Part shown: positions 53,312 through 62,105 of the stretch, piece after piece | Numbering within the stretch: the stretch's first letter is position 1 | Layout of the letters: each line of letters begins with the position of its first letter | Origin: VXNE01 sp963664635 | GTDB lineage: Bacteria; Pseudomonadota; Gammaproteobacteria; Pseudomonadales; Azotimanducaceae | Direction of reading: 5' to 3' | NCBI GenBank assembly: GCA_963664635.1 | Contig: OY761542.1 | Span: 1,674,001-1,738,000 of the forward strand | DNA length: 64,000 nucleotides | The notes under the pieces: generated by a model | Database searches by the model: none | What the model was told of the DNA's origin: nothing | The model's input: only the letters and a program-made list of their open reading frames with translations | Made by a program: the position numbers and the translations under genes

Positions 53312-53556
53312 GACTGCCGCGGGATGTCGGCGGCGCTGAACTCCAACGAGCACTCCGGCGTCTGGGCTACGAGAAGATTCGCCGCGGCTCCCATATCCGA
53401 ATCACGACCCAGAGGAACGGCACGCATCATGAGGTGATCCCGCTACACAGTCCGACTCCGGCAAAGACCTTGTCAGGCATATTGAAAAGCGTGGCTCAGC
53501 ACCACGAGATGACGGTCGAAGAACTGCTCAAGGCTATAGATCTCCGGGGCTCGTAG
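53308..53556 (+). CDS. hicA: HicA-like mRNA interferase toxin
   Basis: The 82-residue protein has the double-stranded RNA-binding-like HicA fold with the catalytic His in RRGSHIRI, followed by HEVIPLHSPTPAKTLSGILKSV. The GTG start overlaps the hicB stop. It appears intact, so the pair may be functional inside an otherwise decayed island. Confidence 0.87.
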   Translation: MRLPRDVGGAELQRALRRLGYEKIRRGSHIRITTQRNGTHHEVIPLHSPTPAKTLSGILKSVAQHHEMTVEELLKAIDLRGS

Positions 53557-53894
53557 GCGGGATGCGGCTTGGTTGGCTTGTCTCTTCTGCGTCGCATCAG
53601 CGAGCTTGCAGGAGTCGTTGCGGCCAAACACCAACGCTCGATGGTTGTTCAGGAATTGCTGGACGGCCTCGCAAGCCGGTTGGCGACAAGCGGTTGGCGG
53701 CGATGAAGACGCGGCGAACTGCCGTGTCTGGCGTTGGTGGCGCATCGTCACGGGGCGGACCCGTGTGGCGCGTTGACTCGGGTACGGGCATGCGAGGACT
53801 ACGTGAACGCGGCAGCGCCCGGAGTCGGCCCCGGCAGGCGGAAGCGGGTTGCGGCTCGGGCGCCGGACGGAATCCTCGGCGGCCGTCATCAACA
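53557..53894. other. 338-bp intergenic region between hicA and the astacin-like gene
   Basis: No complete gene is visible. One short plus frame without an ATG (RRISELAGVVAAKHQRSMVV region, ending at about 53702) has protein-like composition and may be a remnant. Competing Arg-rich frames are GC artefacts. A promoter for the protease gene must lie here but no clear consensus is seen. Confidence 0.4.
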
Positions 53895-56800
53895 ATGACA
53901 ACGAACCGCGTCGCGCGCTGGACGCTTGTCCTCTGTGCGTGGCTGCCCGCGTTCGCCGCCGGCATGGACGCGCCTCCGAACGCGGGGACCGGGGATTTGC
54001 GCCTTCCCCCACAGTTCGAGACGATCCGGCTGCCGGGTGGCGAGGACATCGAGGCCGAGGTTCGGGACGGCCTGCTGGTGGTGAGCGGCGATATGGTGAT
54101 CGGTCAGGCCGGCCGCGGCGCCTTCAGCGGCCTTGGTCGAACGTGGCCGGGCGCCGTCGTCCCGTACGTTGTCGACGACGACGAGCGACTGCGGAACGAC
54201 CTGCTGGATGAAGCCATCGCGGAGTGGAACGACAGGACCGTGGTCGAGTTGGTGCCGAGAACCAACGAGTCGGACTACGTGCGTTTCGTGTACGGCCCGC
54301 CGAAGTCCGCGATCGGCCGGGTGGGGGGCGAACAGAAGATCTGGGTGGGCTGGCCCCGGCCGCGCAAGAACGTGATGGTCCACGAGATCGGTCACGCCGT
54401 GGGGTTGGAGCACGAACATCAGCGCAGGGACCGCGACCGGTACCTCACGGTACTTGGCAGCAACCTCGAGTTTCGGGCGTTGCGCGCTGTCGCGGCGGAC
54501 GCCACGCCGACCGGCGCTTACGACTACGCATCGACCATGCACTACGGGCGGGGAAACCTGCCGGATCGGCCGGCCATGGAGACCGTGCCGCCGGGACTGG
54601 TGCTCCCGTTTTCGCATGCGCCGTCCGGACTGTCGGCGGGGGACGTGGACACGATCGTCCGCCTCTACGGCAGGACGCCCTCGAGGACGGTGGTCACATC
54701 GCACCCGGAGGGGATCGAACTGATCGTGGACGGCGTGCCGATGCGAAGCCCCGCGGCCTTTGACTGGGCACCTGGAAGTCTGCACACGGTCGAGGCGCCG
54801 CTACAGGTCTCCGACGGTGCCCGGCGACTGCTCTTCGGGAGTTGGTCGGACGGCGGTGGCCGCGCGCATGTTTTCGCGGCGAACGCGGCGACGACCTGGC
54901 TCGGAGCCAACTTCATCGCGCAGTACCCGGTTGAGGTCCAGACCGCGCCCACGGCGAGCGTGCGCATTTCCCCCGAGAGTCCGGACGGCGACTACGCACT
55001 GGGTACGAGTATGCGCCTCTCGGTGGCGGAGGACTCCTACCGACTGCATCAGTGGCTATCGCTGCAGGTCCGCGAGGAGAACGTATCGTACATACCGATC
55101 GAATCGCGGGGGGCGAATCCCGCGCACCGGATCCTCGGCGTCGGCCGGGAACCGGAGCAGCCCACGTACGTCGCGTGGCTCACGAGTCGGCCGCTGCTGT
55201 CCGTCGTTTCGGGCGCCGGTACCGTGCCGTTCGGCGAATCGGGCGCCGGTGCCGTGCCGTTCGGTGGAGGGCGGATTTTCTGGAGCACGCCGGTGCACTT
55301 CCTGCCTTTCGAAGACGCAAGGCAAATCGAGGGCTACCCTGCGGTCGTCCCCTGGGACGTGGACTACTGCTATCGGTTCACGAGTTGGAGTGACAACGCG
55401 GCCCGGGAGCGGACAATCACGTTCCCCGAGGACGGGGGGACGCTGGAACTGAACGCGGAGACGCATTACCCGTTGCAGACACGTGTGCTGGGCGGCGCGG
55501 CGCAGCTTGAGACGACCCCGTCGAAGCTGGCTGGAAGCAGAACCTGCGTCCACCCTTCGTCCGCACCCTACTGGTACTTCGCGTCCGGCGAAACCGTCCG
55601 GCTGACGGCGCCGCCGGAGGGCACGGACGGCTCGCGGTTCGTCGGTTGGGCGGGCGACGCGTGGGGCACGTCGAGGTCGGTGGTGCTGGACATGGACGAA
55701 GTGAAACGGGTGGATGCGCTCTACTCGTCGGCGGGTGTCCTCGACGGCGTCGGCACGCCGATAACCCTTCGGGCGGGAGGCGCGGAGGTCCGCAATCACG
55801 TCGTCTATGTGCCCTTGGACGCGACGGAGCTTCTGATCCAAGCCGAGTTCGCGGACGCAGTGCCCGGCATGGCGTTGCTCGCGAATCAGGGCGCGCAGTG
55901 GTCGGCCCGGAGGCGGACCACCGGGCGCCGCTGGAACCCGGGAGAGGGGTGTTGCGGATCACGGACGCATCGGAACTGCCGCTCACGCCCGGCATGTATC
56001 ACGTCGCGGTCGTCCCGGTGTCGCGGTCGCGACCCTCGGAGGTCAGGACGGGCACGCTGCGGGCGGAAGTCCGGCGCGACGCGCCCATGGTTCGGCCGAA
56101 CCCGCGTGCGTTCGCGTTCGTCGCGCCCGCCGGGGCCGCCGCACCGGCGCAGCGACTGCGGCTCGAGAACCTGAGCCGGGAGCCGCAGACCTATCGGCTC
56201 GAACCAAACCGGAGATGGATCGCGGCGACTCCGTCGGAGGGAACCGTGGCCCCGGGGTCAACCGCGGACGTCGATCTGCGCGTGGATGCGGACGTCGTGG
56301 CGGGTACCCATCGCGGGACGGTCGCGATAGCCCGCGCGTCGGCGGTCGGGAGCGGCATGAGGCTGCCGGTGACCTTCGTCAATCTGGATCGCGGCTCCCC
56401 ACCCGGCGTCGCGGTGGCCCTGGACGATCCGCCGCGCGCGGTGCAGAGCTACGGCGAAGGAGCGCCGGTCCTAGTCACGGCGACGTTCACCGAACCGGTC
56501 GACGTACGGGGAGCACCTCGACTGGCCATGCGGGTCGGCGGCGCGGTACGGCTTGCTTCGGTGCTGGGCGTCGGAGGGTCCAAGGTAGTCTTCAGCTACT
56601 CCGTGCGTGCAGACGACCGGGACGAGGACGGCATCGAGGTCTTCGGCTTCCATCTCGGCCGGGACGATGCGGTCGTCCATGCCGCGGATGGGACGCTCGC
56701 GGACGTCGAACTCGGGGACGAACAGCGTAGGCGGAGCCACGAGATTCCGCCGCTGGACGGTGGCGGGCCGACCTACGCCCTTTCGGTCGCCGCCACAGAT

Positions 56801-57091
56801 AGCGTGATTCTGGCGCTCCCGCTTCTTTTTCAGCTTCGCGACGGCGAGTCGCCGAGTTTCTCCGCGTCCTCGAGCGACCGGGATGTCGTGGGTGTGGGCA
56901 TCGTCGACGGAGCATTGACCATCGATGCGATCGAGGGCGGCTCGGCAACGGTGCGCGTCACCGCGACAGCGCAGGATGGCACGCAGCTTACGCGACGGTT
57001 CGTCGTACAGTCGGTGGAGCGGACCGGGTGGCGTGGCTGGCGGCTGGAGTTGTTGCGGAAGTCCGTCGACCCCGACGAGGACGGTCCGTAA
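53895..57091 (+). pseudogene. Astacin-like (M12A) secreted metalloprotease, single frameshift
   Basis: The first part has a signal peptide (WTLVLCAWLPAFAAG) and an astacin catalytic domain with the zinc site HEIGHAVGLEHEH (His163, Glu164, His167, His173) and Met-turn STMHY. Beta-rich domains follow. The frame shifts by -1 between about 55897 and 55905; downstream residues (LEPGRGVLRITDASELPLTPG onward) continue naturally to 57091 with Ig-like repeats (VLVTATFTEPVDVRG; GGSATVRVTATAQDG). Intact length would be about 1065 residues. A 30-bp tandem duplication (55209-55268, SGAGTVPFGE) lies in the first part. The frameshift could be a sequencing error or real inactivation. Confidence 0.8.
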
Positions 57092-57202
57092 GGGTGTCCA
57101 GCGGCGCCTCGACGAGGTGAGGCGCATACTCGGCGCGGCACGTCACCACCATCGGCAGTCGCAGAACGTCGCACCGCAGTTGCGGCATGCTTCCATGCTG
57201 GT

Positions 57203-57385
57203 GGCCACGGCTACGCATTGTCCCGCTACGAGGAGATCACCGGGTGGAAGGCGCCGGCCGCGGGCGGACAGCCGCTGCGGAGTCTGAAGGGGGCGAAGAA
57301 GCGGATGGACACGGAGGCTCGGCGGACCATTGCAGCGGAGCTTGGCCACGCCAGAATCCAGATGGTCACAGCCTATTGCGGATAG
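57203..57385 (+). pseudogene. Second integrase remnant (C-terminal end)
   Basis: The frame reads GHGYALSRYEEITGWKAPAAGG and ends TIAAELGHARIQMVTAYCG-stop. ELGH followed by a Tyr eight residues later is the C-terminus of a tyrosine recombinase, and TGWKAPAAGG is typical of an integrase group common in Gammaproteobacteria. It differs in type from the remnant at 52.5 kb. It has no start codon and everything upstream is lost. It lies just inside the 3' side of tRNA-Glu. Confidence 0.65.
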
Positions 57386-57667
57386 CGGGGCGGGCGGTTG
57401 TCCAAGGTTCCGGCCGATCTACACCACGCCGAGGACGGCGGCGGCAGCCAATGCGCAGACGATGGTCAACGCCACGAGCTTCGTGACGGTCCATCAGTCT
57501 TGATCGACCCGGGTTCCGCCCCTGAGGCGCTCATGGCGTTTCCATAGGGCGGGTTTCATACGGCAAGTCGGAGTGCGGACCGGACAACATGTAGTGGGAA
57601 CCGAAGTGGACACCAACTTGCAAAAGAGAGAAATTTGTATACAAAACAACTAAATACAGCACTTGTC
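57386..57667. other. Non-coding region next to tRNA-Glu
   Basis: No gene is supported. The last 80 bases (about 57590-57667) are clearly AT-richer than the rest of the window and directly follow the 3' end of the tRNA, the position where integrated elements attach. A minus-strand hydrophobic frame of about 24 residues near 57425-57500 has no ATG start. Confidence 0.45.
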
Positions 57668-57743
57668 TGGCGTCCCCTAGGGGAGTCGAACCCCTGTTAC
57701 TGGGATGAAAACCCAGTGTCCTAGGCCTCTAGACGAAGGGGAC
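57668..57743 (-). tRNA. tRNA-Glu (anticodon TTC)
   Basis: The minus strand reads GTCCCCTTCGTCTAGAGGCC at the 5' end, has an anticodon stem CTGGG/CCCAG around loop TTTTCAT (anticodon TTC), T-arm AGGGGTTCGAACCCCT, and ends GGGGAC-G-CCA with the CCA encoded. All four stems pair. It is 76 nt and close to E. coli tRNA-Glu. Confidence 0.98.
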
Positions 57744-57777
57744 GCGCGGGAGGCGCGGATTCTAAGGGCGAGGCGGG

Positions 57778-59121
57778 GTGGATTCAACCTTCGCGGGGCC
57801 TTCGGACGTGACGCGCGCGGGCCCGCGAACGCCGCTTCCCTCCTGCAACCTGATAGCCTCACCGCATCGACTCGCGCCGTCCGGATATCGCGCCCTGCGC
57901 CCCCTCCACTACTACCTCGTCGGAACGAGCGGCTGGTTCGTGTGCAACGGCATCCAGACCGTGATGTTCGCCTGGCTCGTGACGATCGTGCTGCACGAAT
58001 CGCCGCGCATGGTGGGGGTCGCGCAGACGGCGATGCTGGTCCCGGCGATGCTGCTGATGCTCGTCGGGGGCAGCGTCGCCGACCGGTACGGGGGGCGGCG
58101 CGTGGCCGTGGTGTCCCAGGTGGCGGCGACCGTCCCGGTCGTGGCGCTGTGGGTGGTGCTGTCCCGCGACGGCCTCACGTTCGGTTTCATGATCGCCTTT
58201 GCCGTGGCGATGGGGTGTGCCCAGGCGTTCCTGACCCCGGCGCGGGACGGCCTGCTGAACCAGGTCGCCGGACGGCAGATCCAGCGGACGGTCGCGCTGG
58301 TGACGCTCGTGCAGTTCGGCATTCAGATCGTGGCGTTCCTCGTCGCCGCACAGGCGGACCGGGTCGGCGGCGGACCCATCGTGCTCGTGCAGGCCGCCGC
58401 GTTGATCGTCGGCACGCTGGCGCTCGCGCGGGTCGCCGTTCCCCCGATCATGGCGCCGCGTGGACCGGCCTCTGGCTCGGTGATGGGCGAACTCGGCCGC
58501 TCGGTGGCCGCTGGCTGCCGGACGGTCATGCGTTCCCAGTCAATGCGCGTGGTGGCCCTGCAGAACTTCGCGATGGGCATCTTCTTCATGGGCCCGTACG
58601 TCGTCGCGATCCCCCTGCTGGTCCGCGAGACCTACGACGGGAGCGCGGCGGATCTGGCGTGGCTCAGTTCGGCGAATGCGGTGGGTCTGGTCGCCGCCAT
58701 CTGCGTGCTGCTGGCGGTGGGCGAGATCCGCCGCCAGGGACGGCTGCTGCTGGTGGCGACCGGCGTGGGCGCGGTGGCCCTCGGCCTGGCGGGCGTCGGG
58801 CTGGAGTTCGCGGCCTTCGTCGTCTGTATCGGGGCCTGGGGATCGTGCGCCGGGCTCGGCATGAGCATGGCGCGCACGATCATGCAGGAGCAGGCGCCGC
58901 GGGATCAGCGGGGGCGGGTGATGGCGTTCTTCTCCTTCTCGTTCATGTCGTCGGCGCCGCTCGGGACGATGCTGTCCGGTCTGATGGTCGAGTGGTGGGG
59001 GGCGGAGCGCGCGCTCGTGGTGTGCGCGGTCGCGATGCTGACGTCCATCACCGCGGTGGGATTCGCGTCGAGGCTCTGGTGGATGGATGCGCGGGCGCTG
59101 CGGGAGGCCGCCGCCGGCTGA
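57778..59121 (+). CDS. MFS transporter (EntS-like)
   Basis: The product has about 12 hydrophobic segments and a conserved MFS loop GGSVADRYGGRRVAVVSQV between helices 2 and 3. The pattern suits the EntS/drug-siderophore exporter group (DUF894-like), but the substrate is unknown. The GTG at 57778 is the first start; the initial 45 residues are not membrane-like, so a later start nearer YYLVGTSGWF is plausible. It begins 35 bases beyond the 5' end of the tRNA, divergently. Confidence 0.85.
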   Translation: MDSTFAGPSDVTRAGPRTPLPSCNLIASPHRLAPSGYRALRPLHYYLVGTSGWFVCNGIQTVMFAWLVTIVLHESPRMVGVAQTAMLVPAMLLMLVGGSVADRYGGRRVAVVSQVAATVPVVALWVVLSRDGLTFGFMIAFAVAMGCAQAFLTPARDGLLNQVAGRQIQRTVALVTLVQFGIQIVAFLVAAQADRVGGGPIVLVQAAALIVGTLALARVAVPPIMAPRGPASGSVMGELGRSVAAGCRTVMRSQSMRVVALQNFAMGIFFMGPYVVAIPLLVRETYDGSAADLAWLSSANAVGLVAAICVLLAVGEIRRQGRLLLVATGVGAVALGLAGVGLEFAAFVVCIGAWGSCAGLGMSMARTIMQEQAPRDQRGRVMAFFSFSFMSSAPLGTMLSGLMVEWWGAERALVVCAVAMLTSITAVGFASRLWWMDARALREAAAG

Positions 59122-59180
59122 CCCGGACCGGGCTCAGGCGGTATCATTGCGCGTTTGATTTTCCGGGAGTGCGAGGAAGT

Positions 59181-59546
59181 ATGTTGTCAGGAACGGCATG
59201 GAGTCGTCGTCGGTTCATCGCCGCAACGACGGGAGGACTCGCGGTCATCCCCGCGCTGAACGTGCTTGGCCAGGAGCCGGCCCCACGACTCGAAGAGAGC
59301 GATCCGACGGCCATGGCCTTTGGATACAAGCACGACGCCGCCGCGGTCGACACGGCCCGTTTTCCGAAACGGGCGACCGAGGAAGGCAAGACCCAGTTCT
59401 GCGACAACTGCCTCCACTACAAGAACGCGGAGGAGGTCGATGGCTGGGCGCCCTGTGCCATCTTCGTGATACCCGGAACGAACCCCCCCAGGTACAAGGG
59501 GGTCGCGGCCAAGGGCTGGTGCAACGTCTGGGTGGCGCAGCCGTAA
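59181..59546 (+). CDS. hip: High-potential iron-sulfur protein
   Basis: HiPIP is a periplasmic electron carrier. The 121-residue precursor has a Tat signal with SRRRFIA (8-14) and mature-domain cysteines at 74, 77, 92 and 114 (CDNCLHY, PCAIF, GWCNVW) holding one [4Fe-4S] cluster. GAGGAAGT immediately precedes the ATG. Such proteins are common in purple and some non-phototrophic Gammaproteobacteria. Confidence 0.95.
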   Translation: MLSGTAWSRRRFIAATTGGLAVIPALNVLGQEPAPRLEESDPTAMAFGYKHDAAAVDTARFPKRATEEGKTQFCDNCLHYKNAEEVDGWAPCAIFVIPGTNPPRYKGVAAKGWCNVWVAQP

Positions 59547-59560
59547 CTTCCGCCACGGGG

Positions 59561-59676
59561 CGTAGGGGACGCCCTTGCGGCGTCCCGTCCCGGCTTTCGT
59601 GCACGACCCACCGCGGGCCGTAGGGGACGCCCTTGCGGCGTCCCGTCCCGGCTTTCGTGCACGACCCACCGCGGGC
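59561..59676. repeat. Two 58-bp tandem REP-like units
   Basis: Two near-identical 58-bp units start at 59561 and 59619. Each contains the inverted repeat GGGACGCC-CTTGC-GGCGTCCC. Similar 'gacgcccttgcggcgtcc' hairpins are scattered through many GC-rich proteobacterial genomes. They lie between the convergent hip and dioxygenase genes. Confidence 0.85.
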
Positions 59677-59693
59677 GGGGACAAGCCCCGCCC
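59673..59693. terminator. Strong hairpin at the 3' end of the dioxygenase gene
   Basis: GGGCGGGG pairs perfectly with CCCCGCCC over a five-base loop, ending one base before the stop codon of the minus-strand gene. It probably acts with the adjacent REP-like units to stop transcription from both sides; no T-run follows. Confidence 0.5.
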
Positions 59694-60671
59694 CTACATG
59701 TACCCCCTCGGCATGCTCGCCCGCACCGCGTCGGAAAACCCCGAGGCGACCCACTCGCACTGCGCCGTGTTCCAGTGCGAGAAGAACAGCCGGGTCGCCG
59801 GATCCGCGTGCAGCGCGAGGCGTTCCGGAAACAGGTTCCAGTCCGTCAGGCAGGGCGTGGGCGGCCGCACGTAACGGTCCGTATGCGGTAGCGAACTGGG
59901 CAGCCACCCGCCGCGCGCGTAGTACTGATGCCACGTGCGGCGCGGTCGCCGGCCGTCCCCGTCGAACCGGCAGTGCCAGGTCGCCGTGTCGTACAGGATG
60001 CACGTGCCCGCGGGAGCGAACAGCGGGACTTCCCGGTAGGCGTCGCCGAGCGCGTCGTGGGCGTCCCGCAGCGTCTCGAACCGGTTGCTCTTCGGCACGA
60101 CGCAGAAGGCTGGCGTGCCCGGCTTGACGTCCGTGAGGTAGTGCACGGCGCACAGCCAGTCCACGGGCATGTACGGTGCGCGCGTGAAGCGGTCCGGGCG
60201 GGTGGCGTCGTGGTGGAAGTTCTGGCTGCCGAGGCCCGCGTTCTCCGGCGCTTCGCGGAAGTTGAATTCGCTGAAGCGCGCGCGGTCCTCGCCGCCGAGC
60301 AGGCGGCAGACGGCCGGGTACGAACCCGGGTGCCGCGTGTACGGATCCAGCTCCGGGTAGTCCAGCAGCGGTTGCGAGAAGATCAGGCCCTGGTGGCGGT
60401 GGTGGGGCTTGCGCGGCCCGAGGCCCCAGGCGTCGGGGCGCTCCCGCTGGGTGCGGTCGTAGAACGCGTTCAGGTGCGCGAGTTCGTGCGCCGACAGGCA
60501 TCCCGCGATCACGACGTACCCGTGCTCGGCGAAGAACGTGTAGACGCCATCGAGGTCGGCCCCGGCGAAGTGCGGCGGGGGCTTCTCCGCGAGGCGGCCG
60601 AAGCCCTGGTCGGCGAGGTCCGGGTCGCCGGAGCGGTTCTGCTGTCTCTCGAGCCGGACGCGCGCGTGCAT
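59694..60671 (-). CDS. Phytanoyl-CoA dioxygenase family protein
   Basis: The 325-residue protein has the PhyH double-stranded beta-helix: DLDGVYTFFAEHGYVVIAG at the start, iron ligands in NFHHDATRPD (His-x-Asp) and in the distal WHQYYARGG, with RRTWHQ supplying the 2-oxoglutarate-binding Arg. It should be an Fe(II)/2-oxoglutarate oxygenase of unknown substrate. The ATG at 60671 has GGTGGA upstream; the longer frame to 60827 is Arg/Pro-rich and doubtful. Confidence 0.87.
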   Translation of the reverse strand: MHARVRLERQQNRSGDPDLADQGFGRLAEKPPPHFAGADLDGVYTFFAEHGYVVIAGCLSAHELAHLNAFYDRTQRERPDAWGLGPRKPHHRHQGLIFSQPLLDYPELDPYTRHPGSYPAVCRLLGGEDRARFSEFNFREAPENAGLGSQNFHHDATRPDRFTRAPYMPVDWLCAVHYLTDVKPGTPAFCVVPKSNRFETLRDAHDALGDAYREVPLFAPAGTCILYDTATWHCRFDGDGRRPRRTWHQYYARGGWLPSSLPHTDRYVRPPTPCLTDWNLFPERLALHADPATRLFFSHWNTAQCEWVASGFSDAVRASMPRGYM

Positions 60672-60837
60672 GCGGTCCACCGTTTGATCGCGCGGCAGTT
60701 TACCGGAACACGGACGGGCCCGGAGGCGTGCCGGACTTTTCCGGCTTCCTGCGGGGTGGGTTCCGTGGAACACTCGTCCCGTTCGGAACTCCCGGAGCCC
60801 GCCGGGTGCGGAGGCAGGCGCATGCACGAACTCTCCA

Positions 60838-62105
60838 ATGGCCGTGTTGCTGCTGATCCTCCTCGTCCTGACCGTGATGTCCGCCTACTTCGCGGCGTCC
60901 GAGACCGCGATGATGGCGTTGAACCGCTACCGGCTGCGGCACCTGGCGATCGAGGGCCACGGCGGGGCGCGCAAGGCCAACGAGTTGCTGCAAAGGCCCG
61001 ACCGGCTGCTGGGCGTCATCCTGGTCGGCAACAACGTCGTGATCTTTCTCACCGCATCGTTTGCGACGGAGGTCGCCAACCGGCTGGTGGGCCACACGGC
61101 CGGCCCGTTCGTCGGCGCGGTCGTGCTGACCGTCTACATGCTGATCTTCGCCGAGGCGACGCCGAAGACGGTGGCGGCCGCGCGGCCCGAAACTCTCGCC
61201 TTCCCTCCTCCTACCTGCTGCAGCCGCTGCTGAAGATCTCCCATCCGCTGGTGATCTTCGTCAACTGGATCAGCAACCTGCCGCGGCGCCGTTGATCGCC
61301 CGGGCGGAGGAGAAGTCGGAGCAGCTCTCCGTCGCCGAGCTGAAAACCGTGCTCAACGAGCACACGACCCTGCCCCCCGAGCGGCAGGCGATGCTGGTGG
61401 GCATCCTGGACCTCGAGAACGCGACCGTCGAGAACATCATGGTGCCGCGCGCCGGGATCGTGGGCATCGACCTCGACGACGAGACGGCCACCATCCGCGA
61501 GGTGATCGAGAGTGCCCAGCACACCCGTCTGCCCGTGTACCGCGAGCACATCGACCAGGTCGTCGGCATCCTGCATCTGCGGCGCGGCGCGGTTCGGGGG
61601 CCGGGAGGCCCTCACCAAGGCGGACCTGATGCGGGAGACGGAGGAGCCGTACTTCGTGCCGGCCAGCACGCCGCTGCACACCCAGATCTACAACTTCCAG
61701 AAGCAGAAGCGGCGCGTTGCGCTTGTCGTCGACGAGTAGGGCGGGATCAAGGGGATGGCGACCCTCGAGGACCTCCTCGAAGAGATCGTCGGGGAGTTCA
61801 CCACCGACTTCACGTCGCGGCTCGGCGAGGTGCGTCGCGAAGACGACGGGTCCTGCATCATCGACGGCAGCACGCTTGTCCGGGATGTGAACCGCGTGCT
61901 GGAATGGGACCTTCCGACCTCCGGGCCGCGCACGATGAACGGATTGGTGCTGGAACGGTTGGAGTCGTTCCCGGACGGCAATGTCAGCGTACGAGTCGGG
62001 CCCTACGTGCTGGAGACCGTGCGCATGGCGGACAACCTGGTGCGGACGGTGCGGGTGACCGTCCTGCCCGAAGACGCACCGTCCGTGCGTCGGAGCGAGC
62101 TGTAA
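60838..62105 (+). pseudogene. CorC/CNNM-type transporter (YfjD-like), multiply broken
   Basis: Pieces in four segments together spell a CNNM-CBS protein: MAVLLLILLVLTVMSAYFAASETAMMALN with LIFAEATPKTVAAARPE; then SSYLLQPLLKISHPLVIFVNWISN; then EEKSEQLSVAELKTVLNEHT and the CBS region NIMVPRAGIVGIDLDD; then FGGREALTKADLM to VALVVDE; and finally GGIKGMATLEDLLEEIVGEF with the CorC-HlyC domain. Frameshifts lie near 61204, 61288 and 61588, and TAG at 61737-61739 replaces the conserved Tyr of VVDEYGG. It cannot give a full protein. Confidence 0.85.

Noticed and set aside
53557..53705. Small plus-strand coding remnant after hicA
   Set aside because: Composition is protein-like for about 40 codons, but there is no ATG/GTG start and no recognised family, so it is noted only in the intergenic entry.
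57425..57500. Minus-strand hydrophobic mini-protein
   Set aside because: The frame encodes one membrane-like helix but begins after a TGA with only a GTG start close to the end; too short to support.
59561..59676. Possible CRISPR or terminal repeats of a mobile element
   Set aside because: Only two units, no spacers and no transposase; the internal hairpins fit a REP-like element better.
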